A stretch of 64,000 nt of DNA from Cyanobacteria bacterium TGS_CYA1 (GTDB lineage: Bacteria > Cyanobacteriota > Vampirovibrionia > Obscuribacterales > Obscuribacteraceae), in NCBI GenBank assembly GCA_026129135.1, contig JAHCIQ010000006.1:62001-126000 (forward strand). The letters run 5' to 3'. The notes below the pieces were generated by a model that was not told the origin of the DNA, searched no databases, and was given only the letters and a program-made list of their open reading frames with translations. Made by a program: the position numbers and the translations under genes. Positions 17,505 through 30,800 of this stretch are shown here, one piece after another (within the stretch, counting starts at the first letter, position 1; every line of letters starts with the position of its first letter).

Positions 17505-18737
17505 TTATCGTTTTAGTTGTTGTTGTTTTGCTCTCAATTCAAGAGCTGGATCTTCTGGAACTTTCTCGTCAGTTGAGCTTGGCGTTTCATCGCCGTAGTA
17601 GCGAACATAAACATTGGTACCTAATGCCCGCAAACGAGCCCCGCCTTTCTTCGCTGGGCGCAATAACTGATCTTTTAAATTAGTTGCACTTTCGGCTACA
17701 TATGCGGCTCTTTGAGCGGCTTCTCTTTGCACAGCCATGGCGCGCACCCGCGAATCGGTGCGAGCCCAGTTGCTTCGCATATAGTTGAGATCACTTATCT
17801 CGCCTGGATATGCAAATCCATTTCGTCCGCCTCTGCCACCACCGCCACCTAGACCGGCGCCGCCAAGTCCTCTTTGAGCACGCCTTAAGTAATAGTCGGC
17901 GTTATTCAAACCATAAGCGGGCATATTGTCACGATTGAAACGATAGGCTGACTCTCGTGCAATACGAGCCGAGATGCGCATACCTTCATTTTGTACTCTG
18001 GTCCGGTAATCTCGCACCTGTCTGTTTACAGTATTGATAGTGTTTTCGACCACTGGTTGGGTATCTTGAGGTGCAGTCTTGCTTCTAGCATTACTGGCAG
18101 AAAGTGAAAGCAATTTTGTTTTGGCGTATTTGCCATTTTCACCAAAAGGGTCGTTTTCAAAGCATGCTTTGTAGGATTCAATAGCGCCGTCGCGATCTTT
18201 CAATTCGACTAGCACATCGCCCAATTGTCTAAACGCAAGAGATGAAGATGGATTTATTTGAATCGCGTTCATTAGCTCTTCAGCCGCTGCATGAAAGCGC
18301 TTAAGACTGATGTCGGCTTGGGCACTGTTTAAGAAATCGGCAAATTTTTTGTCCGGAGTCACTTTCGCCTGGGGCTGAACTTTGGCAATTTGTTTTGGCG
18401 CGCGAGGATTTTCGATTTTAAGCTGCGGCTCCCTGCCCAGAGATCGCTCCAGGCGGGTGAGACGATCGTTCAGTGCATCATATGAAACACTTCCAAATAC
18501 ATTGTTCTCAAGGCGATTAACACGCTGATTCAAATTCTCTTTTTCGTAAGGGCGTCCAAAAAAAGCCGCTTCTATTTTGTAGATGCGGCTCAACGCAGAA
18601 TTCTGACTTTGATCAATTATCCCGAACTCGGGCTGTAAGCGCTGCACGGGTGCAGTTCCGTCAGGATTAAGCGCCTGGCAGGGTAACTGGATGCAGCTGG
18701 CCAGCAGCAATAAGCTGCATAAAGAGATTTTGACCAT
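17505..18737 (-). CDS. Exported TPR protein linked to the giant surface protein
   Basis: The 410-residue product starts at the ATG 18737, where a hydrophobic signal segment follows (MVKISLCSLLLLASC, with Cys at the possible lipobox position LLASC). Next comes a pair of short repeats around FFGRPYEKENLNQRVNRLE and LNDRLTRLERSLG, a motif I associate with exported proteins of this lineage. Two TPR units (about residues 150-225) include SLAFRQLGDVLVELKDRDGA. A Gly-rich patch and Ala/Arg-rich helices finish the protein. It lies 83 bases after the stop of the giant gene on the same strand, which suggests co-transcription and an accessory role in its biogenesis. The longer frame starting at 18818 lacks a signal peptide at its start. 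Confidence 0.78.
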   Translation of the reverse strand: MVKISLCSLLLLASCIQLPCQALNPDGTAPVQRLQPEFGIIDQSQNSALSRIYKIEAAFFGRPYEKENLNQRVNRLENNVFGSVSYDALNDRLTRLERSLGREPQLKIENPRAPKQIAKVQPQAKVTPDKKFADFLNSAQADISLKRFHAAAEELMNAIQINPSSSLAFRQLGDVLVELKDRDGAIESYKACFENDPFGENGKYAKTKLLSLSASNARSKTAPQDTQPVVENTINTVNRQVRDYRTRVQNEGMRISARIARESAYRFNRDNMPAYGLNNADYYLRRAQRGLGGAGLGGGGGRGGRNGFAYPGEISDLNYMRSNWARTDSRVRAMAVQREAAQRAAYVAESATNLKDQLLRPAKKGGARLRALGTNVYVRYYGDETPSSTDEKVPEDPALELRAKQQQLKR

Positions 18738-18820
18738 TTCATAGACCCGAAAATAAACCGCAGGGTAACTCTGACGATCCACAAAAAAGAATGTTCCCAA
18801 GAGGCGGAAAAATTTCAAAA

Positions 18821-21800
18821 TTACTGACTAATATCGCCAGTGGTCATGAATGGTCCTCGATAGATGGTCTTTTCTTGAAGCATGATTGAGTTCATCAACA
18901 GGTTTTTAACAATTCTCTTGTCTTGTGGATCTTTAGATTTCATCATTTGTCTTATAGGTTGCACTTTAGACATGGCTGACGGAATGGAGAATTCCATTTT
19001 GAATGCGGTAATAGAATCATTCAGTTTTTTGGCGTCTGGTTTTCTGTAACCAATAGTCTGGAAGGGGTGGGCGACATCGTTGAAATCGTCTGTGTCGACG
19101 CGGCTCAAAAGGAGTGCGCGTCCGGGGCAGAGGCTTACGAGTTTTCCGCCGGAGACTATTTTCACGTCGTTTGTATTGTTCTGGTGTAGGTTGGCGATGG
19201 CAACGTCGGCTCCTGTTTCCATTATGAGAACGACAGCGCCTTTGGGAATGTGTACGTTACCTTCGTGGGTTCCAACTACGATGTCTTGATTCGGGGCGAA
19301 GACTACGTTGCCTTTGTCGATATTGATGAAATTGCCATTGCTGTTCGAAGCAAGAACTATTCCTTCTTTAGCCAGACGAGCCACTTCAGCACTGTTTTGA
19401 TCAAACGAGTTGCTATAGGTTTTTGAGCCGGCAATTAAATTGGTTGGATTTCCTTTGGAGAAGTTGATTTGTTTTTCGACAAAGCCTTCAAGTATTTTGG
19501 TCTGATCTGTAGGTATTTTGGTTATTAGGTCTTGATTGTTTGAGTTAGCAGATGTATCTATAACAACGCCAACTCCAGTGCCAGAACCAGAACCACCGCC
19601 TCCAGGGCCGCCACCTGGAGTTGGAGTGATAACAACGCCTGCACCGTTCGAGTTGAACGTAGCTCCGTTTATGTTTGCATTAGATACAAAGACCGGTCCG
19701 CCAGCGACGTTAAATATATTATTGATAATTCCAGCTACATTTCCTACAGCAGCAAAATATGGAGCACCGCTCAAGTTGAGCGTGTTGCTTGCAGGTAGTC
19801 CTGCTGTGATAACAGTCGGTCGCAGTCCCACTAATGCTGCAAGGAATGCATCGCCAGCTGCAGGGACCGAACCTTGACCGCCTACTGCAATACCGCCGCC
19901 TACTCCATTATAGATAGATTGTCCGCCACCAATAGGCGTTGTTCCGCCTCTTGGGTCGTAAGCAACATTTGCTCTAAATGAGGCGTTTGCTCCGACTACG
20001 TTTAGATTGTTCGCAGCGCTCAAGTAAACGTTGCCACCATTTGCAGTGGCGCTAAAATTGTCACCTTGAATGCGAATATTTCCAGCTGTGGCTACGAGGC
20101 CTACTGAGCCTGGCTCTTGCACTCCGCCAACGACGTTGCCACCTTGAGAGGTCATTGTGACGTTTTGTCCGATGCCTATACCAAGTGCACCAGTCGCTGT
20201 TAGCAACACAGATCCGTTAGATCCTGTTGCACCAGCAGAAAATCCTATATTGTTTCCTCCGCCGCCAATGACGAAATTAGGCGCATTCATTGTAAGGTTG
20301 CCAGTCGCTTGCAACTGTACAGGTCCTGTTAGTGAGCCAACTACAGTTGCACGTCCAGAATTTGTAGTGATGGCACCATTGGTGGCTGTGAGATTGTCCG
20401 AGACCGAAAGAAAATCTGCTGCGCTTATGTTTATAGCTTGAGCGGTGATGGGAGCTATATTAATGATGAGTGTCGGACCAAGTCCAGTATTGGTGGACAT
20501 CAAATCGAAAGTGCCACCAGCCGATGAAGGCAAATCGATTGCAGTGTTATCCAGTTCGTTTACATAAACGTCTTGGCCAGCAATAAGTTCCAGGAATCCA
20601 GAATCTATATTGAGTCTATTGCCACCAGTCAGGTCTCCGATGTTGCCGGTGTTGGCAATCAAAGACATGTCTAGGTTGGAAATGAGGGCTGTCGAGTCAC
20701 CGGTTATGTCGCCAGACGTGGCGTTCAAGAATGTTTCGCCGCCAGTACCATCGATAAAGGCTCCTGGTGTAAGAGTAATTGAACCACCTGCAGTGACGTA
20801 ATAGTTGAATGCTGTGTTGTATCCCACTATGTTGACTGCGTCTTGTTCGTTGATTAAAACGTTGTCCAGGGCTTGAACAGTGAGATTGTTTACGTTGGTG
20901 TTAATCGGATTGATTGGAGCTAAAAGTGTGCCACCAACACTTCCAAACAACGAAGTAAATTCGAGCGTGTCAGCAGTGATTAAATCGCCTGAAGGATTCG
21001 TGGCGTTTGTTATGTCACCAATTGCTGTCAAAGAGTAGATGCCGGTTACGTTTTGAGCGCCCTGCATCTCGACGTCGCTTGATTCGAAGATGTATGCATC
21101 AGTATCAGAATTTATGGTGAGGTTGTCTGCTTCAGTTCCAATTGGAGTGCCAAGCGCGCCAATGGAGCCGCCAGACCCAGGAAGTGTCGTAAGAGCAAGG
21201 TTTTGAGCTGTAACTAAAGAGTCGAAATCGTTGTCTGTGATATTGCCGTTGGCGACTAGGTTGTAGATACTTCCTGCGTCGTTTGTACTGTTCAGCTCGA
21301 TATTACCAGTCGAGGCAATATAGACATTTTGCCCGGCCGTGGCGGCACTTGCAGACAGAGTATCGGCAGTGATATTGATTCTTTGATTGGTATTGGTTCC
21401 GACCGAGCCGTCAGTCGAGCTTAAAATCACATTTTGAGCAGTGATATTTGCATCCTGGTTGGCATCTGAAATTGTATTTTGCGATGTGAGCGAAAATGTA
21501 CCAGTCGCGCTCGAATTGCCAGTAAGCTCGATGCTGGATAAGGAATTGATAAACGCGTCGCGCGGCACACCTGGCAGACTGACCACATTTGCGTTCAAGG
21601 TCTGGGCGTCAATATTGATAGGATTGGCAGCATCGCCAATCGAATCTCCATTAGTTGAAAGAACCACATCGCGAGCCGTTATTTTGTCTGCTGGATCAGT
21701 AGTGTTTGTAAGTGAGCCGCCTACTACAGACAGGTTGAAAATGCCTGCGGCACTTGAATCACCCATAAGCTCGGTTACTGTATTTTGATTTTCGACAAAT

Positions 21801-24800
21801 ACATTGTTATTGGCTCCGCCTGCAATGAAGCGAACATTTGTAGTTTGAATTTCTACTGCGTCAGTCGCTGTGCCGATGGAGCCATCAGTTGTTTCGAGAA
21901 CCACGTTTTGAGAAATTACCCAGGGACCAGAGCTGGGTCCCATATCTGTGATATTTCCATCTGCAATTAAGTCAAAAGTACGGTCGACTAAATTGGGTCC
22001 ACAAAGTTCGATGTCGCCAACGGCATGAATAAAGGCATCTGCTGTGGTCGTGGCATTCATTGCCGTAACTGCGATTTCGCCTGCGCTGACGTTTATTCTT
22101 CCGGTGGTGGAGCCAACAGAGCCGTCGGAAGCCATCAAATCTACGTCGCCACCACTTATGATATCGCCAGTAGGATTGGTTTCGTTGGTGATGCTGCCGC
22201 CTGCGACCAGGATAAATTCAGCAAGCATCGAGGCACCAGAATTGCCACCAATTTCCACATCAGAAGCTTCGCTTATTATGACCCAGCCATCAGCCGCATT
22301 AGCAGTCAGGTTAACTGCTTCTGTGTTTATTGGACCACCAAGACCGATATTTCCTGTATTCGATGTCAAAACAACATTGGTTGCAGTAATAGTGCTCGTA
22401 CCAGTGTTATCGTCCATGCTTCCTTCAGCGAGTAGATCGAATGTCCTGTTCGCTCCAGAAGGTCCGTTCAAAGCAATGTCGCTGGCTGTGTAAATGAATA
22501 CATCCTGATTAAGTGCATTGGCGTTTGCAATTAGTGTATTTGCTGCTACGTTCACTCTGTTGTTGGTAGCAAGACCAATCGAGCCGTTGATAGATTCGAG
22601 AATTACGTCATCTGCGGTGAGGAAAGTACCAGAAGGCGTGGTGATATTTCCATCTGCAATAATTTCAAGTGTTGTGCCAGCTTCGGCTTGACTGACTTGT
22701 ACCGCGCTTGCTTCATTTATATGTATTTCGCCAGATGTGGCATTTACATATAAATCGTCTGCTTCTGTGTTTATGGGCGCGGCAGTTGCCGAGCCGATAT
22801 TTGCATTGTTGGAAGTTAGCCTGATAGTCGGGGCCGTAATCAAATCGCCAGTGGGATTGACGTCATTCAAAATGCTGCCGTTTGCAATCACACTGTAAGT
22901 GTCGCCAGCTTGTTGGTTGCCGTCGATTTCAACATCGCCCGTACCGGTGTTATTTATGTATACACTGCCGTTAGCTGCGTTTGCTTGAAGATTGGCTGTG
23001 TCGGTGCTGATGGCGTTTGTGCTATTGCCGATGCTACCATTTTGCGAATTGAGAATGACACTTTGGGCAACCAATGTGTCGCCGCTTGGATTTATGTCGT
23101 TTGTAATATTGCCTGTGGCGAAAAGGTCAATCACGCCATTTACTGCGCTAATGTTTCCATCCACTTCGAGGTCGCCTGCATAGCCCAGCCAGATGCCCTG
23201 TCCGGCTGCGTTTGCGGTGGCAGTCACGCTTGGAGTGTCGACAAAAACTCGTCCGGTTGGGCTGCCTATGCTGCCCGTTATCGATGTGAGTTCGACTGCT
23301 TGAGCCGTTATCGGATTTAGAGTTGGGTTGGTTGCGTTTGTGATATTGCCGTCTGCAATCAAGCTCCAGATATTGCCAGCGCTGTTTGGACCCTCTAACT
23401 CGACATCGTCAGATTCGAATAAGTAAACGTTTTGTCCAACCGCATTAGCCTGAGCACTTAGTGTATCTGCATTGATATTGACTCGATTTACGCTATCGCC
23501 GATTGATCCTGTTGTGGATTGAAGAGCAACATTAGTAGCAGTTATTGTGTCGGTGCCAGTTGTGTCTGTGATATTGCCAGTTGCTTTTAAATCGAATGTG
23601 CGATTAGCTTGAATAGAACCATTGATTTCTATGTTTCCACTAACACCGATAAAGGCATCTGCACCAGCTGAAGTGGCACTTACAATCAAATTGTTGCCGC
23701 TTGCCAAATTGACGCGACCGGCATCGCTCGTTCCGACAGAGCCATTGGTGGAAGTCAAAGTGACATTGGCTGCAGTAATAATGTCTGTGGCGTTATTGGT
23801 ATCATTTGTGATATTGCCACTGGCGGTCAAATCGAAATGACGGTTGGCTCCTGTTACAGTATTACCAGTGCCGATCTCAACTGAGTCTGTTTCGTTTAAG
23901 AAAACACCTTTGATTGGAAGCGCTGCACCCGATGGCGTCGCTGTAGCAACAATGGTATCGGCATTCATATTGATTCGAGTGGTCGATGAACCAACCGAAC
24001 CGGTTGACGCATTGAGCACCAAATTCGGTGCAGTTATCAATTGAGTCGCGCCAGCGCTGGTGATGTCTCCAGCTGCCACGGTCAGGTTGAAAATTCCGCC
24101 GGCGCTGGAATTGCCTGTAAGTTGAATGGCGTTTGAATCGCTTATGTATACGTCGGCTCCGGCATTTGCATTAAGTGAGGTCGCGATTATGTTGATGCGT
24201 GCATTGGTCGCCGTTCCAATTGAACCCGAGACCGAACTCAAATTGACAGTTGAGGCGGTGATAGCATCGCCTGTGGGAGTAGTTGTATTGGTTATATTGT
24301 TGGCTGCCGAAAGGTCGAAAGTTCCGCCAGTCGCAGCAGATGTTCCTGCCAGTTCTACGCTGTCTGATTCGTTGATGAAGACATTTCCTGAAGCGCCACT
24401 TGCGTTAGCTCTTAAATTGGTGGCATTGATTTGAATTCGACTGGTATCGTCCTGACCGATTGTCCCATTTGATGTAGTCAGGTTGACAGTGGCAGCTACT
24501 ATCAGATCGCCTGTTGGATTTGTGTTGTTAAAAATTCCATTACCGGCTATTAAGTTGAATGTGTTCATGGTGCCGCTAACAGCTGCACCGCCACCAATTT
24601 CGATGTTATCTGTTTCAGAAATAAATACATTCTGGTTGTTGCCAGCGTTTGCCGTTAGAGTATCGGAGCTAATATTGATGCGTCGATTAGTCGCTGTACC
24701 GATACTTCCGACGTTTGCTTGTAAAACAATGGTCGGTGCCGTTATTAGATCGCCCGATGGATTTGTATTGTTTGTAATGCTGCCAGCAGTTGCTAGCAGG

Positions 24801-27800
24801 TCGAATGTTGTTCCAGCCGTTTGGGTTCCGGTGATTTCAACTCCATTTGTTTCTGAAAGGAAGATTCCGCCTGCTGTTGCATTGGCTGTTAGATTGGTCG
24901 CTGCAAGGTTAACGCGCGCGCTTGTGCCTGAACCAATCGAACCTCCTGTCGAAGTAAGCACTATATTTGGTGCTGTGATTATATCGCCGGTTGGATTAAC
25001 CGCATTTGTAATATCGCCTGCAGCAAGTAAATTGTAAATTCCATTAGTACCAGATGAGCCTTGAGCTCCACTTATTTCAACGTTGTCGGTTTCGTTTAGA
25101 AATACACTCTGGTTGGCAGTATTTGCAGTGGCTTGAATGCTGTCCACATTCATATTGATGCGATTAGTCGCATTTCCAATTGAACCGCCTGTGGAAATGA
25201 GCACCAAATTCTGGGTGACGATGGTATCGCCCGATGGATTAATGTCGTTTGTTATGTTTCCGGTGGCGGAAATATTTATAGTTCTTGTTGCTTGAACATT
25301 TCCGTCAATTTCAAGTGCGCCAGCAACAGCAAGAAATACATCGCCGTTTGCAGAATTGGCTTTGGCAGTTAAATTGGTATTGTTGACATTTATTCTTGCA
25401 GTGGAGCTACCAATTGAACCGCCGGTAGACTCGAGTACTGTGTTTGTCGCATTGATTCGGTCTGTAGCGGTTGTAGCGTTTGTAATATTTCCAGCAGCAA
25501 GCAAGTCGAAAGTGCGATTTACATTTTGATTTCCCAGTAATTCGACATTGTCTGTCTCTTGAATGAAGGCGTCTTGGTTTGTGTTAGTCGCGGAAACGGT
25601 CAGATTGGTGGCATTAGTTCGGATTCGATTTGCACTGTCACCAATGGACCCGGAAGTTGAAGTAAGTATTACATTGGTTGACGTAATCAGAACTGCGCCA
25701 GTATCAGTAATATTGTTTCCAGCAAGTAAATTGAAGGTGCCACCAGTGCCAGTGCCTGATGCTCCGGCAATATTTATGTTGTCGGTTTCGCTAATGAAGA
25801 CGCTTTGATTGGTGCCCGCAGCGTTTGCTGTCAAATTGTCGGCAGATATATTGATTCTATTTGCACTGGCTCCGATGGTTCCAGTATTTGCGGTTAGGAC
25901 TATGTTTGGCGCACTGATGATGTCGGTTGCATTATTAGTTGCGTTGGTAATGCTTCCTGCCAGCGCGAGCAAATCATAGGTTCTGCCTGCGCCTTGGGCC
26001 CCGGTTATTTCGACCCCATTTGTTTCTTGTATAAACACATCTTGGTTAGCAGTAGTCGCATTGGCAGTCAGATTGGTTGATGCTACCGCAATTCGCTCTG
26101 TGGCTCCAAGTCCGACCGAACCAGAACTTGAAGTCAAAATGACATTTGGCGCGGTGATAATATCAGTAGCTGTGTTGGTGGCATTAGTGATATTGCCAGT
26201 CGCTAGAAGGTTGTAAATGCCATTAGTGCCTGCTGCACCTTGTGCACCTGAAATCTCGACTGAATCTGCTTCGTTTAAGAATACGCCTTGATTGTTTGTG
26301 TTTGCAATTGCAGTGAGATTGTCTGCGTTTATATTGAAACGTGTAGTGTTAGAGCCCACAGATCCGCCAACTGCGGTCAGAGCTACGTTTGGAGCATTAA
26401 TACTAAAACTGTTTCCTACAATATTGCCCGCAGTGGTTGCTAAATTGAATGTTCTAGTTGCGCCTGAATTAGCTCCAAGCTCAACACTGGTTGCTTCTTG
26501 AATGAATACGTCCTGATTTGCGCCACCTGCGTTAGCCGTCAAGAAATCTGCATTTATTTGTACGCGGGCAGCTGTGCTAGTTCCAATTGAACCTGAAGTG
26601 GTTGTAAGAATTACATTTGTGGCATTGATTCTGTCTGATGCTGTTGCATTATTCGTTATATTGTTTCCTGCAAGTAGATCGAATGTTCGGTTTACGTTTT
26701 GACTGCCAAGAATCTCGACGCTGTCGGCTTCTTGAATATAAGCGTCTTGATTTGCACTGGTGGCGTTGACGGTCAAATTATTGGCATTTATTCGAATGCG
26801 ATTTGTGCTATCGCCAACTGAACCTGATGTTGAAGTCAAAACTACTGTTGGAGCTGTTATAACAAATGCACCGGTATTGGTGATGTTATTTGCTGCTAGT
26901 AAATTGAATGTTCCACCTGTTCCAGTTCCTGATGCCGCACCAATATTGATATTGTTGGAATCTGCGATGAAAATAGATTGGTTGTTAGCGGTGGTGTTTG
27001 CAGTCAGATTATCTGCACTTATATTTATTCTTGCAGCTGCCGAACCTATTGCTCCTGCATTTGCAGTAACCACTACATTTGGTGCGGTTATGATGTCGGT
27101 GGCATTATTAGTGGTATTGGTTATATTACCAAGAACGGCAATGAGATCGTAAGTACGTCCGGCTCCTTGCGCTCCTGCAATTTCGACGCCGTTCGTTTCG
27201 GAAATAAAGACGTCGCTAGTGGCATTATTGGCGGTGGCAGTTAGGTTGGTTGAACTTATAAATATTCGCTCGGCAGCTCCGACGCCCACGGAACCAGTAC
27301 TCGATGTCAAAACTACATTTGGCGCGGTGATAATATCTGTGGCAGTATTAGTGGCATTGGTGATATTGCCTGTTGCTAGCAGGTTATAAATGCCATTAGT
27401 GCCTGATGCTCCTTGAGCATTCGAAATTTCGACATTGCCAGTGGCAGATAGAAACACGCCTTGATTATTCGAGTTCGCCGTAGCTTGAATATTGGATGTG
27501 GTGACATTGACTCTTTGCCCTATTGTTCCAATAGAGCCACCAGCAGCAGTAAGCGCTACAGCTGTAGCAGTCAATGAAACGTTATTGGTATTGGTTATGT
27601 TTCCAGCTGTGGTGGCAAGATTGAAAAAACTGTCAGCTCCGGAGTTAGCACCGAGATTGACAGAGTTAGATTCTTGAATGAATACACTTTGACCTCCAGC
27701 TAGAGCATTAGCTGTGAGGTCGTTTGCATTTATTCGTACGCGAGCAGCAGCCGAAACACCAATAGATCCGGCTTGCGCAGTCAAATTTATAGTCGGGGCA

Positions 27801-30800
27801 GTTATTACATCGCCAGTTGGGTTCGTGCTATTGAGTATGCTCGCACCTGCAATCAAGTCGTACACAGAGCCAGCTTGTTGGTTCCCGGCCATTTCGACCG
27901 AGCCCGATTCTTGTATATAAATGTTTTGGCTTGCGGTCGTGGCGTTAGCGGTTAAATTGTCGGCGCTAATTTGAATGCGATTGACCGAGTCACCAATAGA
28001 GCCGGTCGTAGATGTAAGTACAACGCTGGTTGCTGTGACAACGGCTGCTGCAGTATCGGTAATATTTCCGCCGGCAAGCAGGTTGAATGTCGCACCAGCT
28101 CCGGAAGTGGCGAGGTTGACACTATCTGTTTCTTGGATGAATACGTTTTGATTGGCGTTATTGGCTTGCGCTGACAAAGAGGCAGTGTTTACGTTCACTC
28201 GAGCTGCAGTAGTACCTATCGAGCCTGTGCCTGCTGAAAGTATCACTGTTGGTGCTGCTATTATGTCTGCGGCAGTGTTTGTGGCATTAGCGATATTGCC
28301 CGATGTTGAAGTTAGCGAATAGATGTTTCCAGCACCTTGAGCGCCAGCAATCTCAAGACCGTTGGTTTCTGTGATATAGACATTTTGACCAGAGGCCGTG
28401 GCACTGGCAGTGAGGTTGGTTACTGTGGTGGCAATTGCCGTTCCAGATGTACCAATCGATCCTGATGTAGAGGATAAGACTAAATTTGTAGCAGTGAGAG
28501 CTGCGCCACCATCATCGTTTATGTCGTTGGCGGCAATAACATCGAAAGTTCTTGTGACAGTCGTTGTGCCTAAAGTAAGCGAATTTGCTTCTTGAATGAA
28601 TGCGTCGTGGTTCGCTCCGCCAGCAGCTAAGCTAAGAGTATTTGCATCAATATTGATTCGCGCACTGCTCGAACCGATATTGCCATTTGTGGCTTGAAGC
28701 GAAAGTGTGGTGCTTGAATTGATACTGGAGCCAGCTGTTTGACTAATACCTAGAGTGCCTTGGACAGTGACAGCTGAAACAGCGTTGATTGTTCCGGCTG
28801 TCTGACTGAAAGCACCAGCAGTGGTGAAGCTTGCATTACTTGCCGAGCTTACATTGTTGTTGACGATGATATCGCCAAGACGAGTACCCCCAGCTGAAAT
28901 ACTGGCAGATGGAACGCCAAAAGTGTTGAAGGTGAGACCCGCTGGAATGACGATTCCAGCAGAGCGTACATCCACAGTGCCACCCGTGGAGGCTCCGCCG
29001 TTATTGGCTAAAATTGATCCTGTCGTGATGGTGGTCAATGGAACTGCTGCAGTAGTGTTTCTTGCAGCATATATATTTACATTACCGTTAGAACCGCTGC
29101 CGTCTGCGCGTGCATCTAGGATTGTGGTTGAAGGCAAAAGCACACGTCCGCCCGTATTGGCTGCGGCATTGGAAAATGCGGCCAGAGTGATATTGCCTGC
29201 ATTCTTGTTACTGCCGTCTATTGTTGTTGCACGCGAGCTGATAGTTACAGTTGCACCAGTGAAGTCGATATCGCCACCATTACCTGCCGTAACTGCTACG
29301 GTATTAGTTGCTTGACCGCCTGGTACAGTGCCGCCGCTTGGAGTATTCGGATTCGTGGGAGTAATGGTGACACCAGAGAATATATTGATGTCGAATCCCT
29401 GAGTGGCGTTTCCAGCTTGCAGAGTAAAGTTGCCACCAGCCTGAGCAAGAACGCTTCCTGAAGCAAGAATTGCAAGTGTTTCGCCAAAAGTCTGGCTTCC
29501 GCTAATTGTTATATTGCCAGAAGTGTTATAAAAGGTCGGGTCGCCAACGCAATTAACGGTTCCCAGTACGAGATTGTCCGTAGCCGCTGTGACATGCAAA
29601 ACATCCGCTTTGGCATTGAGCGTTCCTTGCAGTTCGTTGACCGCAATATCGATTGCGCCTCCACCAGCATAAGAATTTATCTCGCTAGCAATAAGATCAC
29701 CACCAGTGATGGCAATATTGCGAGTGCTTTGATTGGTGACATCGCCAATATTTATTTGATTCATTGCTTGAATCATTCCGCTCGTGTTATCGAGAGCTAG
29801 ATTGGCGGCAGATGCGATATTGATATTGCCCAAAGCGGCTGTGAGTGCGCCTGAATTGGTGATTTGACCCATGCTGGACATGATGTTCAAATTGCCCGTT
29901 TGAGCAGCAATCAGTCCAGAGTTGACCATCGAGCCTGTATTTATAGCCAGGTCGCCAGGTGATGAAATGGTTCCGGCATTGACGAGCGTATTTTGCACAT
30001 TGAGCAGGATATTGCTCGAATACCAGCCAGACAAGCCTAACATGTCAGACATGTTTCCGGTCAAAAGACCCGAGCTTGAAATATTGAGCGTACCAAAATT
30101 GAGTATCGAAGTTAGATTGGGAGCATTTTGCAGCGCGTACACAGAACCGCTTATAGACGAACTTCCACCTGCATTGAACGGATTGCTGCTATCGAAACCC
30201 AATAATCCTAGAGATACCGAATTTGGTACTACGAGATTTTCGGCACCTGAAATATTTTGTGGACCAAGAGAAATCAAGCCACCAATTGCCTGACCTTGTG
30301 TACCGAGTAAGACTCCCTGTTGAGCGCCACCCATAATGTTTTGCACAGCTTCGAGTTGCGCTGCCGTGAGCATGTCACCCGGATTTACGGTATGAGTAGT
30401 TCCGCCTGAAATGGTGCCATTCGCGCCTAGTGCTCCTCCCACCGAAATATCGATAGAGCTTGTGTTGGGGGCCTGATAAATAGCCTGGGTAGAAGAAAAA
30501 TCGAGACTTCCAAGTGCAGTAGTCGGGGGCGTAACGGCAGCGTTTTGTGCTGCCTGTTGCGCTGCAGATTGTGCAGCAGCGGTCTGGGTCGCGGTGGTCA
30601 GAGCCGTATCTACACTTTGCGTAGTTGCAGCCTGTATCGCTTGATTAACGCTTGGATCGACTGAGACTTGTTGCAGCGCCTGGGTTTGCGCACTTATTGC
30701 CGAAGTGTCTATAGTGGACTGGAGCGCCTGTATTTGACTCGTATCAGTCAGGGTACTGTTAATGGCATTCGATGTCGCTTGCTGGGCTGCTGTCGCCGCT

